DNA from: Clostridia bacterium
Lineage (GTDB): Bacteria; Bacillota; Clostridia; Oscillospirales; Acutalibacteraceae
Direction: 5' to 3'
Assembly: GCA_900766945.1 (NCBI GenBank)
Contig: CAAFXD010000251.1
Span: 1-14,134, forward strand
DNA length: 14,134 nucleotides
The notes below the pieces were generated by a model. That model worked only from the letters and a program-made list of their open reading frames with translations, was not told the DNA's origin and did not search any database. Within the stretch, counting starts at the first letter, position 1. Each line of letters opens with the position of its first letter. Both the position numbers and the translations under genes were made by a program. Positions 1 to 6,580 of the stretch are shown in pieces.

Positions 1-27
1 CGAGTCGACGCCCCCTACGCTCGCATT

Positions 28-113
28 GTCATTCTGAGCCGTTAGGCGAAGAATCTTGTTTCGCATATTTTTATTTTGTGCTATTGGCGATCCTTCGCTT
101 CGCTCAGGATGAC
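28..113. repeat. Imperfect inverted repeat, candidate dispersed intergenic element
   Basis: The left arm (28-55) begins GTCATTCTGAGC and ends GCGAAGAATC. The right arm (89-113), read on the other strand, begins GTCATCCTGAGC and ends GCGAAGGATC. The outer 12 bases match at 11, the inner GCGAAG is identical, and the arms differ mainly in a short variable segment (6 versus 3 bases) between the two blocks. An AT-rich spacer of about 33 bases (56-88) separates the arms, so the transcript could form a long hairpin. It lies downstream of the minus-strand deacetylase gene and carries no gene of its own. The outer motif resembles short intergenic repeats I recall from many anaerobe genomes; that recollection is not verified. 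It lacks a T-run immediately after the arm on either strand, so it is not a typical intrinsic terminator. Confidence 0.6.
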
Positions 114-215
114 AAATTATCTCCACAAATCCCAATTTTCACGCCGTTTTCTATTGCCTTCGCTTTTGCTTGCGCTTTTCCGGATTACACGGAAATGCTA
201 CGCATTTTGCGCGCC

Positions 216-989
216 TTACTGTGCGGCCTTATGCTGTTTGCCTGTGCTGTCGATGCGATAATTGTCCCAATACAAAAGCTCCTCGACTGTCACAAATTGA
301 TACCCTTTTTCGGACAACGCCTGCAAGCACTGCCGCAACGCCTCGGGTGTGTTTTTGACATCGTTGTGGAACAGAATAATCGACCCGTTTTCCGCCGCCC
401 CCGTCACGCGTGACACCATTTCCGCGACCTCTAACCCTTGCCAATCCAAACTATCCACCGACCATTGCACGGTCTGCATGGAAAGGCGCTCTGCGGCGGT
501 GATGACATCGTTTGTATAATCGCCCGACGGCGCACGCAGTAGTTTCGGCTTTTCACCGATACAGGCTTCAATTTCATCATTGCATTTTTCAATATCCGCG
601 GTAATTTCCTCCAAGGACAGCTTGCTGTACGCCTTGTGGCTGTCGGAATGGTTGCCGATGGTGTTTCCCGCCTGATAAAAGGCTTTGACCGCGTCCGGGT
701 ATTTGCGTACCCAATCCCCCACGACAAAGACGGTAACCTTGGCGTTGTATTCCTCTAAAATGGACAGCAATTCGTCCGTATCCTCCGCGCCCCACGCCGC
801 GTCGAAGGTGATGGCTACCTTTTTTTCGGCAGTATCCACGCAATATACGGGCAGTTTTCGTTCTTGTGTTTTTGCCGTCTGTATGGTTTGAACCCGTTGG
901 GATACGCCTGCCGCCACAAATACCGCCGACAGCATCAGTATCAGCCCGATTGTAAGGGATTGTTTGGTTAAGAGCATATACCGTTTCAT
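216..989 (-). CDS. pdaB: PdaB-like polysaccharide deacetylase (NodB domain, probable sporulation protein)
   Basis: This 257-residue protein has a short basic N-terminus and one hydrophobic segment (about residues 12-29). It is therefore exported or membrane-anchored, with the enzyme domain outside the cytoplasm. The NodB fold is clear: TFD at 61-63, His114 and His118 in the NHSDSH motif, RAPSG at 152-156, D179 and DW at 182-183, and LFH ending at His208. The family removes acetyl groups from N-acetyl sugars in peptidoglycan or chitin-like polymers, and PdaB members act in spore cortex formation. The usual TFDDG motif reads TFDAAWG, so the second Asp, normally a metal ligand, is Ala64; as I recall this is common in PdaB-type proteins. 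The ATG at 989 is supported by GAGGAGG (997-1003, minus strand) with 7-nt spacing. The gene stands alone and diverges from infC. The deacetylase fold is certain; the sporulation role is inferred from subfamily resemblance. Confidence 0.85.
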   Translation of the reverse strand: MKRYMLLTKQSLTIGLILMLSAVFVAAGVSQRVQTIQTAKTQERKLPVYCVDTAEKKVAITFDAAWGAEDTDELLSILEEYNAKVTVFVVGDWVRKYPDAVKAFYQAGNTIGNHSDSHKAYSKLSLEEITADIEKCNDEIEACIGEKPKLLRAPSGDYTNDVITAAERLSMQTVQWSVDSLDWQGLEVAEMVSRVTGAAENGSIILFHNDVKNTPEALRQCLQALSEKGYQFVTVEELLYWDNYRIDSTGKQHKAAQ

Positions 990-996
990 TTTACCG

Positions 997-1003
997 CCTC
1001 CTC
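997..1003 (-). promoter_or_regulatory. Ribosome binding site of the deacetylase gene
   Basis: The minus strand reads GAGGAGG here, 7 nt before the ATG at 989-987. It fixes the start codon and indicates strong translation initiation. Confidence 0.8.
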
Positions 1004-1049
1004 ACCTTAACTAATATGGCACCCCCCGACGAAAAATGCAAAAGAACAC

Positions 1050-1078
1050 TTGACAAACCGAAAAAAATAGTGTATTCT
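1050..1078 (+). promoter_or_regulatory. Sigma-A-type promoter of the infC operon
   Basis: A perfect -35 box TTGACA (1050-1055) is followed, after exactly 17 bases, by a -10 box TATTCT (1073-1078, 4 of 6 consensus matches). The spacer is A-rich. Transcription would start near 1084-1087, just before the structured leader, which is where the infC operon promoter is expected. No other equally good promoter was seen in this divergent intergenic region. Confidence 0.8.
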
Positions 1079-1084
1079 ATTCGA

Positions 1085-1217
1085 GCAATAAAGAAGAACC
1101 GTTCCGTTCTCACCTGTGAGTTCTGTATGAAACAGGTCAATACAAGGCAAATCCCCCTGTGTTACGGGGCAATTTGTGTGTATTTCGGCGTGAACGGGTT
1201 TTCGTTCACGCTTTTTT
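1085..1217 (+). ncRNA. L20-type leader RNA (ribosomal protein autoregulatory attenuator)
   Basis: The leader folds by eye into four hairpins: AGAAC/GTTCT (1095-1099 with 1106-1110); ACCTGT/ACAGGT (1112-1117 with 1132-1137) enclosing an asymmetric GAG bulge and a TTC/GAA stem; CAAAT plus CCCC with GGGG plus ATTTG (1148-1176); and the terminator at 1188-1217. The sequence GGTCAATA follows the second hairpin. In low-GC Gram-positives the infC-rpmI-rplT operon is controlled by L20, which binds such a leader as a mimic of its 23S rRNA site and promotes premature termination. A competing pairing is visible: AACCGTTC (1097-1104) can pair with GAACGG plus TT (1192-1200, one bulged G), which would break both the first hairpin and the terminator. 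Position, terminator and downstream genes support the call; assignment to the L20 leader family is not search-verified. Confidence 0.78.
1188..1217 (+). terminator. Intrinsic terminator (attenuator) in the infC leader
   Basis: A perfect 9-bp stem GCGTGAACG (1188-1196) pairs with CGTTCACGC (1203-1211) around a GGTTTT loop, followed directly by six T residues (1212-1217). It sits only 22 nt before the infC start, so it is an attenuator inside the leader rather than the end of an upstream gene. Its 5' arm shares bases 1192-1196 with the predicted antiterminator pairing. Confidence 0.9.
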
Positions 1218-1225
1218 GAATTTTT

Positions 1226-1242
1226 AAGGAGTGATTGGTATC
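1226..1242 (+). promoter_or_regulatory. infC ribosome binding site and AUC start codon
   Basis: AAGGAG lies at 1226-1231. The in-frame candidate starts are GTG at 1231, which overlaps the Shine-Dalgarno itself, ATT at 1234 with 2-nt spacing, and ATC at 1240 with 8-nt spacing. The first in-frame ATG is at 1255, 23 nt away. ATC at 1240 has the best spacing. Non-canonical AUU/AUC starts are established for infC because IF3 discriminates against them and so represses its own synthesis. Confidence 0.7.
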
Positions 1243-1755
1243 AGTACCAAAGAAATGCAAATCAATGAGCAAATTCGTGACCGCGAAGTCCGCGTCATCA
1301 GCGCAGACGGCGAGCAGCTCGGGATTATGTCGGCGAAAGAGGCGCTCAAAAAGGCGGAGGAGAAAAACCTCGACCTTGTAAAAATCGCCCCCAACGCCAA
1401 ACCCCCTGTCTGCAAAATCATGGATTACGGCAAATATCGCTTTGAACAGGCAAAGCGCGAAAAAGAAGCGCGCAAAAACCAAAAGGTTGTCGAAATCAAA
1501 GAGATTCGTTTGTCCTTAAACATTGATACGCACGACTTTGAAACCAAAGCCAAGCACGCCGAAAAGTTCTTAAAGGCGGGGAATAAGGTAAAGGTTTCCA
1601 TCCGCTTCCGCGGCCGCGAGATGGCGCACCCCGAACTCGGGAAAGCCTCTATGGAAAAATTTGCCGAGGCGTGCAAAGATTTTTCAACCGTTGAAAAGCC
1701 CGCCAAATTAGAGGGCAGACAAATGCTGATGTTCTTGGCGCCCGTAAAACAGTAA
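1240..1755 (+). CDS. infC: Translation initiation factor IF-3
   Basis: IF-3 binds the 30S subunit, prevents premature joining of 50S and proofreads start-codon and initiator-tRNA selection. From the AUC start the product is about 171 residues, normal for the family. The N-domain carries the conserved block PNAKPPVCKIMDYGKYRFEQ, then a lysine-rich linker (KREKEARKNQKVVEIKEI), then the C-domain with KVKVSIRFRGREMAHPELG. An open frame also extends back to GTG 1231, but that codon is part of the Shine-Dalgarno, and ATC 1240 has proper 8-nt spacing. It is first in the infC-rpmI-rplT operon, behind an L20-type attenuator, so it is probably controlled twice: by L20 at transcription and by IF-3 itself through its weak start codon. 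Identity is certain; the exact start is the open point. Confidence 0.95.
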   Translation: MSTKEMQINEQIRDREVRVISADGEQLGIMSAKEALKKAEEKNLDLVKIAPNAKPPVCKIMDYGKYRFEQAKREKEARKNQKVVEIKEIRLSLNIDTHDFETKAKHAEKFLKAGNKVKVSIRFRGREMAHPELGKASMEKFAEACKDFSTVEKPAKLEGRQMLMFLAPVKQ

Positions 1756-1778
1756 CCATTATTTCAGGAGGAATTGAA

Positions 1779-1976
1779 ATGCCTAAAATCAAAACCCACT
1801 CCGGAGCGAAAAAACGCTTCAAACTGTCGAAAAACGGCAAACCGATTCGCGCACATGCAAACAAATCCCACATCCTTACCAAGAAGAGTACCAAAAGAAA
1901 AAGAAATCTTCGCAAGACGGCTGTTGCGGATACAACCAATCAGAAGCAGATTAAGCGTCTGATTCCCTACAAATAA
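1779..1976 (+). CDS. rpmI: 50S ribosomal protein L35
   Basis: This 65-residue, very basic protein has the family signature: MPKIKTHSGAKKRFK at the N-terminus, then SKNGKPIRAHANKSHIL, then a Lys/Arg-rich stretch ending in RLIPYK. It is a structural component of the large ribosomal subunit. AGGAGG (1766-1771) sits 7 nt before the ATG. It begins 23 bases after the infC stop and 46 bases before rplT, the usual order. In Firmicutes it is co-regulated with infC and rplT by L20. Confidence 0.97.
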   Translation: MPKIKTHSGAKKRFKLSKNGKPIRAHANKSHILTKKSTKRKRNLRKTAVADTTNQKQIKRLIPYK

Positions 1977-2022
1977 GCGAAAGCGGCGTACCCGCAAAAG
2001 AAAGATTCGGAGGTAACTTACA

Positions 2023-2379
2023 ATGGCACGTGTTAAAGGCGCTATGATGACGCGCAAAAGAAGAAATAAAACTTTAAAGCTCGCAAAGGGCTACTACGGC
2101 TCCAAGAGCAGACTGTTCAAGACCGCAAAACAGGCGGTTATGAAATCCGGTCAGTATGCTTATATCGGCAGAAAGCAGAAGAAGAGAGATTTCAGAAGAC
2201 TTTGGATTACCCGCATTTCCGCGGCTTGCAAGATGAACGGGATGAATTATTCCACTTTCATCAATGGCTTAAAAAAGGCAGGCATCGACTTAAACCGCAA
2301 GATGCTTTCCGAAATTGCTATCGCTGACCCCGCGGCATTCACCGCGCTGACCGAGCAGGCAAAAGCGGCATTGAAATAA
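2023..2379 (+). CDS. rplT: 50S ribosomal protein L20
   Basis: The 118-residue protein is a full-length L20. It starts MARVKGAMMTRKRRNK, with the basic extension that threads into 23S rRNA, followed by LKLAKGYYGSKSRLFKTAK, then YAYIGRKQKKRDFRRLWITRI and the globular C-domain. L20 is needed for early 50S assembly and is the expected repressor of its own operon through the leader at 1085-1217. GGAGGT (2009-2014) is 8 nt before the ATG. It is the last gene before the terminator at 2384-2428. Confidence 0.97.
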   Translation: MARVKGAMMTRKRRNKTLKLAKGYYGSKSRLFKTAKQAVMKSGQYAYIGRKQKKRDFRRLWITRISAACKMNGMNYSTFINGLKKAGIDLNRKMLSEIAIADPAAFTALTEQAKAALK

Positions 2380-2383
2380 GCGA

Positions 2384-2428
2384 AAACCACGCCTTGTGTT
2401 TGTCGGGGCGTGGTTTCCGTTTTCTTTT
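2384..2428 (+). terminator. Intrinsic terminator after rplT
   Basis: AAACCACGCC (2384-2393) pairs perfectly with GGCGTGGTTT (2407-2416), a 10-bp stem with a 13-nt loop. A T-rich tract (2420-2428, TTTTCTTTT in sense) follows after three bases (CCG). It starts 5 bases after the rplT stop and marks the end of the infC operon. The offset T-tract and large loop suggest it could be leaky, which matters because no promoter is visible before the next gene. Confidence 0.8.
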
Positions 2429-2445
2429 AGAGGAGGTGGAACAGG

Positions 2446-3228
2446 TTGGCATATCCTGTCTTGCAAAGTCGAACCAACGCGAAAATTAAAGACTGTTGTC
2501 GCCTGACCGCCTCGGCAAAATACCGACGTGAGCAGGGGCTTTTTACGCTCGAGGGACTTCGCCTTTGCGCGGACGCGGCGCAAAGCGGCTGTCAAGTGCA
2601 AACGCTGTTTTTGACCGCCGCGGCACAGCAGAAAGGCGGCGAACGGCTCGAAGCGCTCGTAGCATCGGCGCAGAATATTTTCACCGTCCCCGACGAGGTT
2701 GCCGCGAAACTGTCGGACACGGTTTCGTCACAGGGCGTCTTTGCCGTTTTACAAATGCTGCCCGAAACGGCGCTTTCCATACAAAAAGGCGGCAAATATG
2801 TGGTGCTGGATACGGTGCAAAATCCGCAGAATTTGGGAGCGATTGCCCGCACGGCGGAGGCGTTCGGCGTAAACGGGCTGATTGTCGGCGGCGGGTGTGA
2901 CCGCTATAACCCGAAAGCGTTGCGTGCGTCGATGGGCTCGCTGTTGCGCCTGCCCGTGTTTGAAACCGATGACTTGGCGGCAACCGTGCGGGAAATCGGC
3001 AAAACCGTGCCGACCTTTGCCACCGTGCCCGACTGTACAGCCGAAAGCATCTGTGCGCAGGACTTTTCCGGCGGCGCGGCGGCGATTATCGGCAACGAGG
3101 GCAACGGCGTTTGTGAAGCGGTGCTCTCTGCGGCGCAAAAGCGCGTCACCATTCCGATGCGCGGCAACGCGGAGTCTTTAAACGCCGCGGCGGCGGCAAC
3201 CGTAACCGTTTGGGAAATGATGAAATGA
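2446..3228 (+). CDS. TrmH/SpoU-family RNA 2'-O-methyltransferase (YsgA-like)
   Basis: This 260-residue protein has an N-terminal substrate-binding domain (about 30-105) and a C-terminal SPOUT knot that uses S-adenosylmethionine to methylate a ribose 2'-OH in RNA. All three SpoU motifs are present: NPQNLGAIARTA (126-137), IIGNEGNGV (214-222) and IPMRGNAESLNAAAAA (236-251). The N-terminus resembles the Bacillus YsgA type, usually annotated as a 23S rRNA methyltransferase, but the target nucleotide cannot be read from sequence. The start is TTG at 2446, set by AGGAGG (2431-2436) with 9-nt spacing; there is no better ATG nearby. It follows the rplT terminator and overlaps dprA by 4 nt. It might instead modify tRNA, but the domain layout favours rRNA. 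Confidence 0.88.
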   Translation: MAYPVLQSRTNAKIKDCCRLTASAKYRREQGLFTLEGLRLCADAAQSGCQVQTLFLTAAAQQKGGERLEALVASAQNIFTVPDEVAAKLSDTVSSQGVFAVLQMLPETALSIQKGGKYVVLDTVQNPQNLGAIARTAEAFGVNGLIVGGGCDRYNPKALRASMGSLLRLPVFETDDLAATVREIGKTVPTFATVPDCTAESICAQDFSGGAAAIIGNEGNGVCEAVLSAAQKRVTIPMRGNAESLNAAAAATVTVWEMMK

Positions 3229-4430
3229 ACGACGAAATTTATTGGATTTGGCTGTTGCGCTGTTTGGGGCCTGCCGCCGCGATTGCGGATATGATAGAGG
3301 TGTTCGGCTCGGCGCGCGGCGTGTATGAGGCGGGCACCGTCGAATGGCGGCTGTCGGGGATACTGACCGCAAAGCAGATTGCGGCGCTCTCAAAATATTC
3401 TCCGTCCGAGTCGGGCGGCGTTTTGCGTACCTGCCGCGAAAACGGTTGGGAAATTCTCACGCCCGACAGCGTGTATTACCCGCAAAAACTGCGCGAACTC
3501 CGCAATTTTCCGCCTGTATTGTTTTTGCAGGGCAACAAAGAAGTGCTCCTAAAAGAAGTGAAACTCGCCATGGTCGGCACGCGTAAAGCGACGAATTACA
3601 GCCTGCGGGTGGCCGCCGCTTTGGCACAATCGTTGAGTGCGGCGGGCGTAACGGTGGTTTCGGGCGGCGCGCTCGGCATTGACAGCGCCGCGCACACAGG
3701 TGCGCTTCGCGCAGACGGCAAAACGATTGCCGTGCTCGGCTGCGGTTTGGGTACGGATTATTTGCGTGAAAATGCGGCATTGCGCCGCGAAATTTCCGAA
3801 AACGGCGCGCTGATTACGGAATTTTTGCCGTTTTCGCCGGCGTCCAGAACGACCTTTCCGTTGCGCAATCGGATTATTTCCGCCCTGTCGCTCGGTACGG
3901 TGGTTGTGGAGGCAGGAGAAAAGAGCGGTTCCTTGATTACCGCGCGGTATGCAATGGAGCAGGGGCGCGATGTGTTCGCCGTGCCCGGCGATGTGATTTC
4001 TTCCGCGTTTACGGGTGCGAACAAGTTAATTCACGACGGTGCAAAGCCCGTATTTTCGCCGCTTGATATTTTGGAAGAATATGTTTATACTTACTCTGAC
4101 GCGATAAATTTGGAAGCGGCAGAGCGCGTGTTTCAAGACTTACAGCAAATGCTGTTGCGCCGAGGTGCGCCTGCGCACGGTGCACCCGCGTCCGCAAGAC
4201 AACAGGAAACACCGCGAACAGCGCACGCGCACCCTGTCGGCACGCTCCCCGAAACGGCAAGCCAAAACGCCAAAGCGGTATACGCCGCTTTGGGCGACGG
4301 CGAACGGCACATTGACGAACTGTGCGAAACCGCCGCCCTTTCGGTCGGCGACACGCTTGCGGCGTTGACGGAATTGGAACTGTACGGCTGTACCGCATTA
4401 ACACAAGGAAAAAAATATAAGAAAATATAG
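3225..4430 (+). CDS. dprA: DNA-processing protein DprA (Smf)
   Basis: DprA binds incoming or recombinogenic single-stranded DNA and loads RecA, protecting DNA during natural transformation. It is kept in many bacteria with no known competence. From ATG 3225 the protein has 401 residues: a helix-hairpin-helix-like N-terminus (about 8-60), the Rossmann-type DprA domain (about 75-285), and a winged-helix C-terminus (about 343-401). Visible motifs are VGTR (117-120), SGGALGID (146-153), FPLRNRIISALS (211-222), EAGEKSGSLITA (229-240) and PGD (254-256). An Ala/Pro/His-rich linker (about 312-340) joins the last two domains. The ATG overlaps the upstream stop as ATGA, implying coupling. An in-frame TTG at 3210 would add five residues but has no good ribosome binding site. 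No other competence gene is in the window. Confidence 0.95.
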   Translation: MNDEIYWIWLLRCLGPAAAIADMIEVFGSARGVYEAGTVEWRLSGILTAKQIAALSKYSPSESGGVLRTCRENGWEILTPDSVYYPQKLRELRNFPPVLFLQGNKEVLLKEVKLAMVGTRKATNYSLRVAAALAQSLSAAGVTVVSGGALGIDSAAHTGALRADGKTIAVLGCGLGTDYLRENAALRREISENGALITEFLPFSPASRTTFPLRNRIISALSLGTVVVEAGEKSGSLITARYAMEQGRDVFAVPGDVISSAFTGANKLIHDGAKPVFSPLDILEEYVYTYSDAINLEAAERVFQDLQQMLLRRGAPAHGAPASARQQETPRTAHAHPVGTLPETASQNAKAVYAALGDGERHIDELCETAALSVGDTLAALTELELYGCTALTQGKKYKKI

Positions 4431-4441
4431 GAAGGTCTCAA

Positions 4442-6580
4442 ATGTCGAATTTGGTAATTGTGGAGTCACCCTCCAAAGCAAAAACAATTCAAAAATATTT
4501 GGGTAAAGACTATAAAGTCACGGCGTCCGTGGGGCATATCCGCGATTTGCCCGCCGCAAAATTGAGCGTGGATGTCAAAAACGATTTCGCGCCGAAATAT
4601 GCGATTGTCAAGGGAAAGGAAAAGCTGGTCAAGGAATTAAAGGAAATGGTGAAACAGTCCGATCGCGTCTACCTTGCAACCGACCCGGACCGCGAGGGCG
4701 AGGCGATTTCGTGGCATCTTGCCACAGTGCTCGGTTTGGATATGGACGACAAAAATCGCGTGAAATTCAACGAAATCAACAAAACCAGCGTGCAAAACGG
4801 CATTGCGCATCCCGAAAAAATCGACTTGGATTTGGTGGACGCCCAACAGGCGCGCCGCATTTTGGACCGTTTGGTCGGCTATAAATTAAGTCCGTTTGTG
4901 TCGCAGAAAATCCGCCGCGGGCTTTCCGCAGGGCGCGTGCAGTCCGTGGCACTGCGCTTGATTGTGGACCGCGAGCAGGAAATCCGCGCCTTTGTGCCCG
5001 AGGAATATTGGACGCTGGACGCAAAATTCACCGCCCCCGCCTCAAAACGCGCGTTTGCGGCGAGCTTTGTCGGCGATGAAACGGGCAAAATCAAGGTGGA
5101 AACCCAAGAACAGTCCGACGCGATTTTAGCGCGCTTGGACGGTGCACAATACAAGGTGACGAGCGTTAAAAAAGGCACGCGCCGCAAAACGCCCGCCCCG
5201 CCGTTTACAACCTCCACCTTACAGCAGGAGGGCTCGCGCAAACTCGGCTTCCAGGGCAAGCGCACCATGAAAGTGGCGCAGGAACTGTACGAAGGTATGG
5301 AAGTAAAGGGCTACGGCGCAATGGGTTTGATTACCTATATGCGTACCGACTCGTTGCGCATTTCCGAGGAGGCACGCGCCGAGGGCAGCGCCTATATTGC
5401 GGAGAATTTCGGGAAAGAATATCTGCCCGAAAAACCGCGGTACTATAAAACCAAAGCCTCCGCGCAGGACGGGCACGAGGCAATTCGCCCGACGGTGCCG
5501 TCTTTATCGCCCGACAAGGTAAAAGACAGTTTGACTTCTGACCAATATAAGTTGTATTCGCTGATTTGGAAACGCTTTATGGCAAGCCTTATGGCAAACT
5601 GCGTGCAGGATACCGTCAAGGTGGAAATCCAAGGTGCAAACGAACTGGACGCGAAAGCGGACAAATTCTGCCTGTTCTCGGCAAGCGGATACACCGTGCG
5701 CTTTGACGGCTATACGAAACTCTATATCGCGGGTACAGACGAAGAGGAAGAGGACGCGTCCAAACTCCCTGCGCTCAAAGAGGGCGATGTGCTGAAATTA
5801 AAAGAACTGCTCGGCAATCAGCACTTCACCCAGCCGCCTGCACGCTACACCGAGGCGTCGCTTGTCAAAACCTTGGAGGAAACGGGCGTCGGCAGACCGA
5901 GCACCTATGTTTCGATTGTGTCGACGATTACGGGGCGCGAATATGTCACCCGCGAACAAAAGCAGTTAAAACCCACGGAGTTGGGCGAAGCGGTGACGGG
6001 GCTTTTGAAAGAGCAGTTCCCGAATATCGTCAATGTGAAATTCACGGCGAATATGGAAAGCGACCTTGACAAGATCGAGCACGGCAAAGTGGATTATATC
6101 GCCATGCTCCACACCTTCTATGACGGCTTTGAGGAAACCTTAAAAGCCGCAAAGGAAAAAACCGAGGGCGTGAAAATCAAATTGAAAGAGGACGAAACCG
6201 ACATTCCCTGTGAAAAATGCGGGCGGATGATGGTGGTGAAAACCGGTCGGTTCGGCAAATTCTTGGCGTGTCCCGGCTACCCCGAATGCAAAAACACCAA
6301 ACCGTTGGTGGTCGAGACCAACGCCAAATGCCCCGTTTGCGGCGGCAAGGTGATTCAGAAAAAGAGCAAACGCGGCTACACCTTCTTCGGGTGCGACAAT
6401 TACCCCAACTGCAACTTTATGACTTGGGATAAGCCCACCGACGAGGTCTGCCCGCAATGCGGCAAATCGCTGTTCAAGCGCAAAGGCGGCGTGCTGGCGT
6501 GCTTAAATGAGGGTTGCGGCTTTGAAAAGAAAGCCGAGCGCAAACGCAAAAAGAAAGACGAAACGGGAGACGGCGAATGA
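4442..6580 (+). CDS. topA: DNA topoisomerase I (type IA)
   Basis: This enzyme relaxes negative supercoils by cutting and passing one DNA strand through a 5'-phosphotyrosine link. The 712-residue protein has an N-terminal TOPRIM domain with Glu8 and DPDREGE (81-87, Mg2+-binding acidic residues), LSAGRVQSVALRLIVDRE (161-178), the catalytic tyrosine Y299 in GLITYMRTDS (295-304), GHEAIRPT (344-351) and GVGRPSTY (482-489). The C-terminus holds three C4 zinc ribbons: Cys 590/593/610/616, 630/633/651/657 and 670/673/687/692, ending in a lysine-rich tail. Three intact ribbons make a full-length enzyme. The ATG is 11 bases after the dprA stop, with GGAAGG at 4430-4435. The next gene, trmFO, overlaps by 4 nt; the dprA-topA-trmFO order is conserved in Firmicutes. 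Confidence 0.98.
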   Translation: MSNLVIVESPSKAKTIQKYLGKDYKVTASVGHIRDLPAAKLSVDVKNDFAPKYAIVKGKEKLVKELKEMVKQSDRVYLATDPDREGEAISWHLATVLGLDMDDKNRVKFNEINKTSVQNGIAHPEKIDLDLVDAQQARRILDRLVGYKLSPFVSQKIRRGLSAGRVQSVALRLIVDREQEIRAFVPEEYWTLDAKFTAPASKRAFAASFVGDETGKIKVETQEQSDAILARLDGAQYKVTSVKKGTRRKTPAPPFTTSTLQQEGSRKLGFQGKRTMKVAQELYEGMEVKGYGAMGLITYMRTDSLRISEEARAEGSAYIAENFGKEYLPEKPRYYKTKASAQDGHEAIRPTVPSLSPDKVKDSLTSDQYKLYSLIWKRFMASLMANCVQDTVKVEIQGANELDAKADKFCLFSASGYTVRFDGYTKLYIAGTDEEEEDASKLPALKEGDVLKLKELLGNQHFTQPPARYTEASLVKTLEETGVGRPSTYVSIVSTITGREYVTREQKQLKPTELGEAVTGLLKEQFPNIVNVKFTANMESDLDKIEHGKVDYIAMLHTFYDGFEETLKAAKEKTEGVKIKLKEDETDIPCEKCGRMMVVKTGRFGKFLACPGYPECKNTKPLVVETNAKCPVCGGKVIQKKSKRGYTFFGCDNYPNCNFMTWDKPTDEVCPQCGKSLFKRKGGVLACLNEGCGFEKKAERKRKKKDETGDGE

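Noticed and set aside
176..194. Hairpin TTTCCG/CGGAAA just downstream of the deacetylase stop
   Set aside because: The stem is only 6 bp and no T-run follows on the minus strand, so it is not supported as a terminator.
1012..1041. Possible sporulation-sigma promoter for the deacetylase gene (minus strand CATATTA with GCATT 16 nt upstream)
   Set aside because: Both boxes have mismatches to the sigma-G consensus, and the transcript would start almost at the ribosome binding site. It is too weak to annotate.
1016..1219. A 67-codon plus-strand open frame across the promoter and leader, including a possible 30-residue leader peptide from ATG 1127
   Set aside because: It covers the -35/-10 boxes, the leader hairpins and the terminator, has no ribosome binding site before either ATG, and resembles no known protein.
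3210..3227. TTG at 3210 as the dprA start
   Set aside because: It would add five residues with no good Shine-Dalgarno; ATG 3225 forms a standard ATGA overlap with the upstream stop and gives the usual N-terminus.
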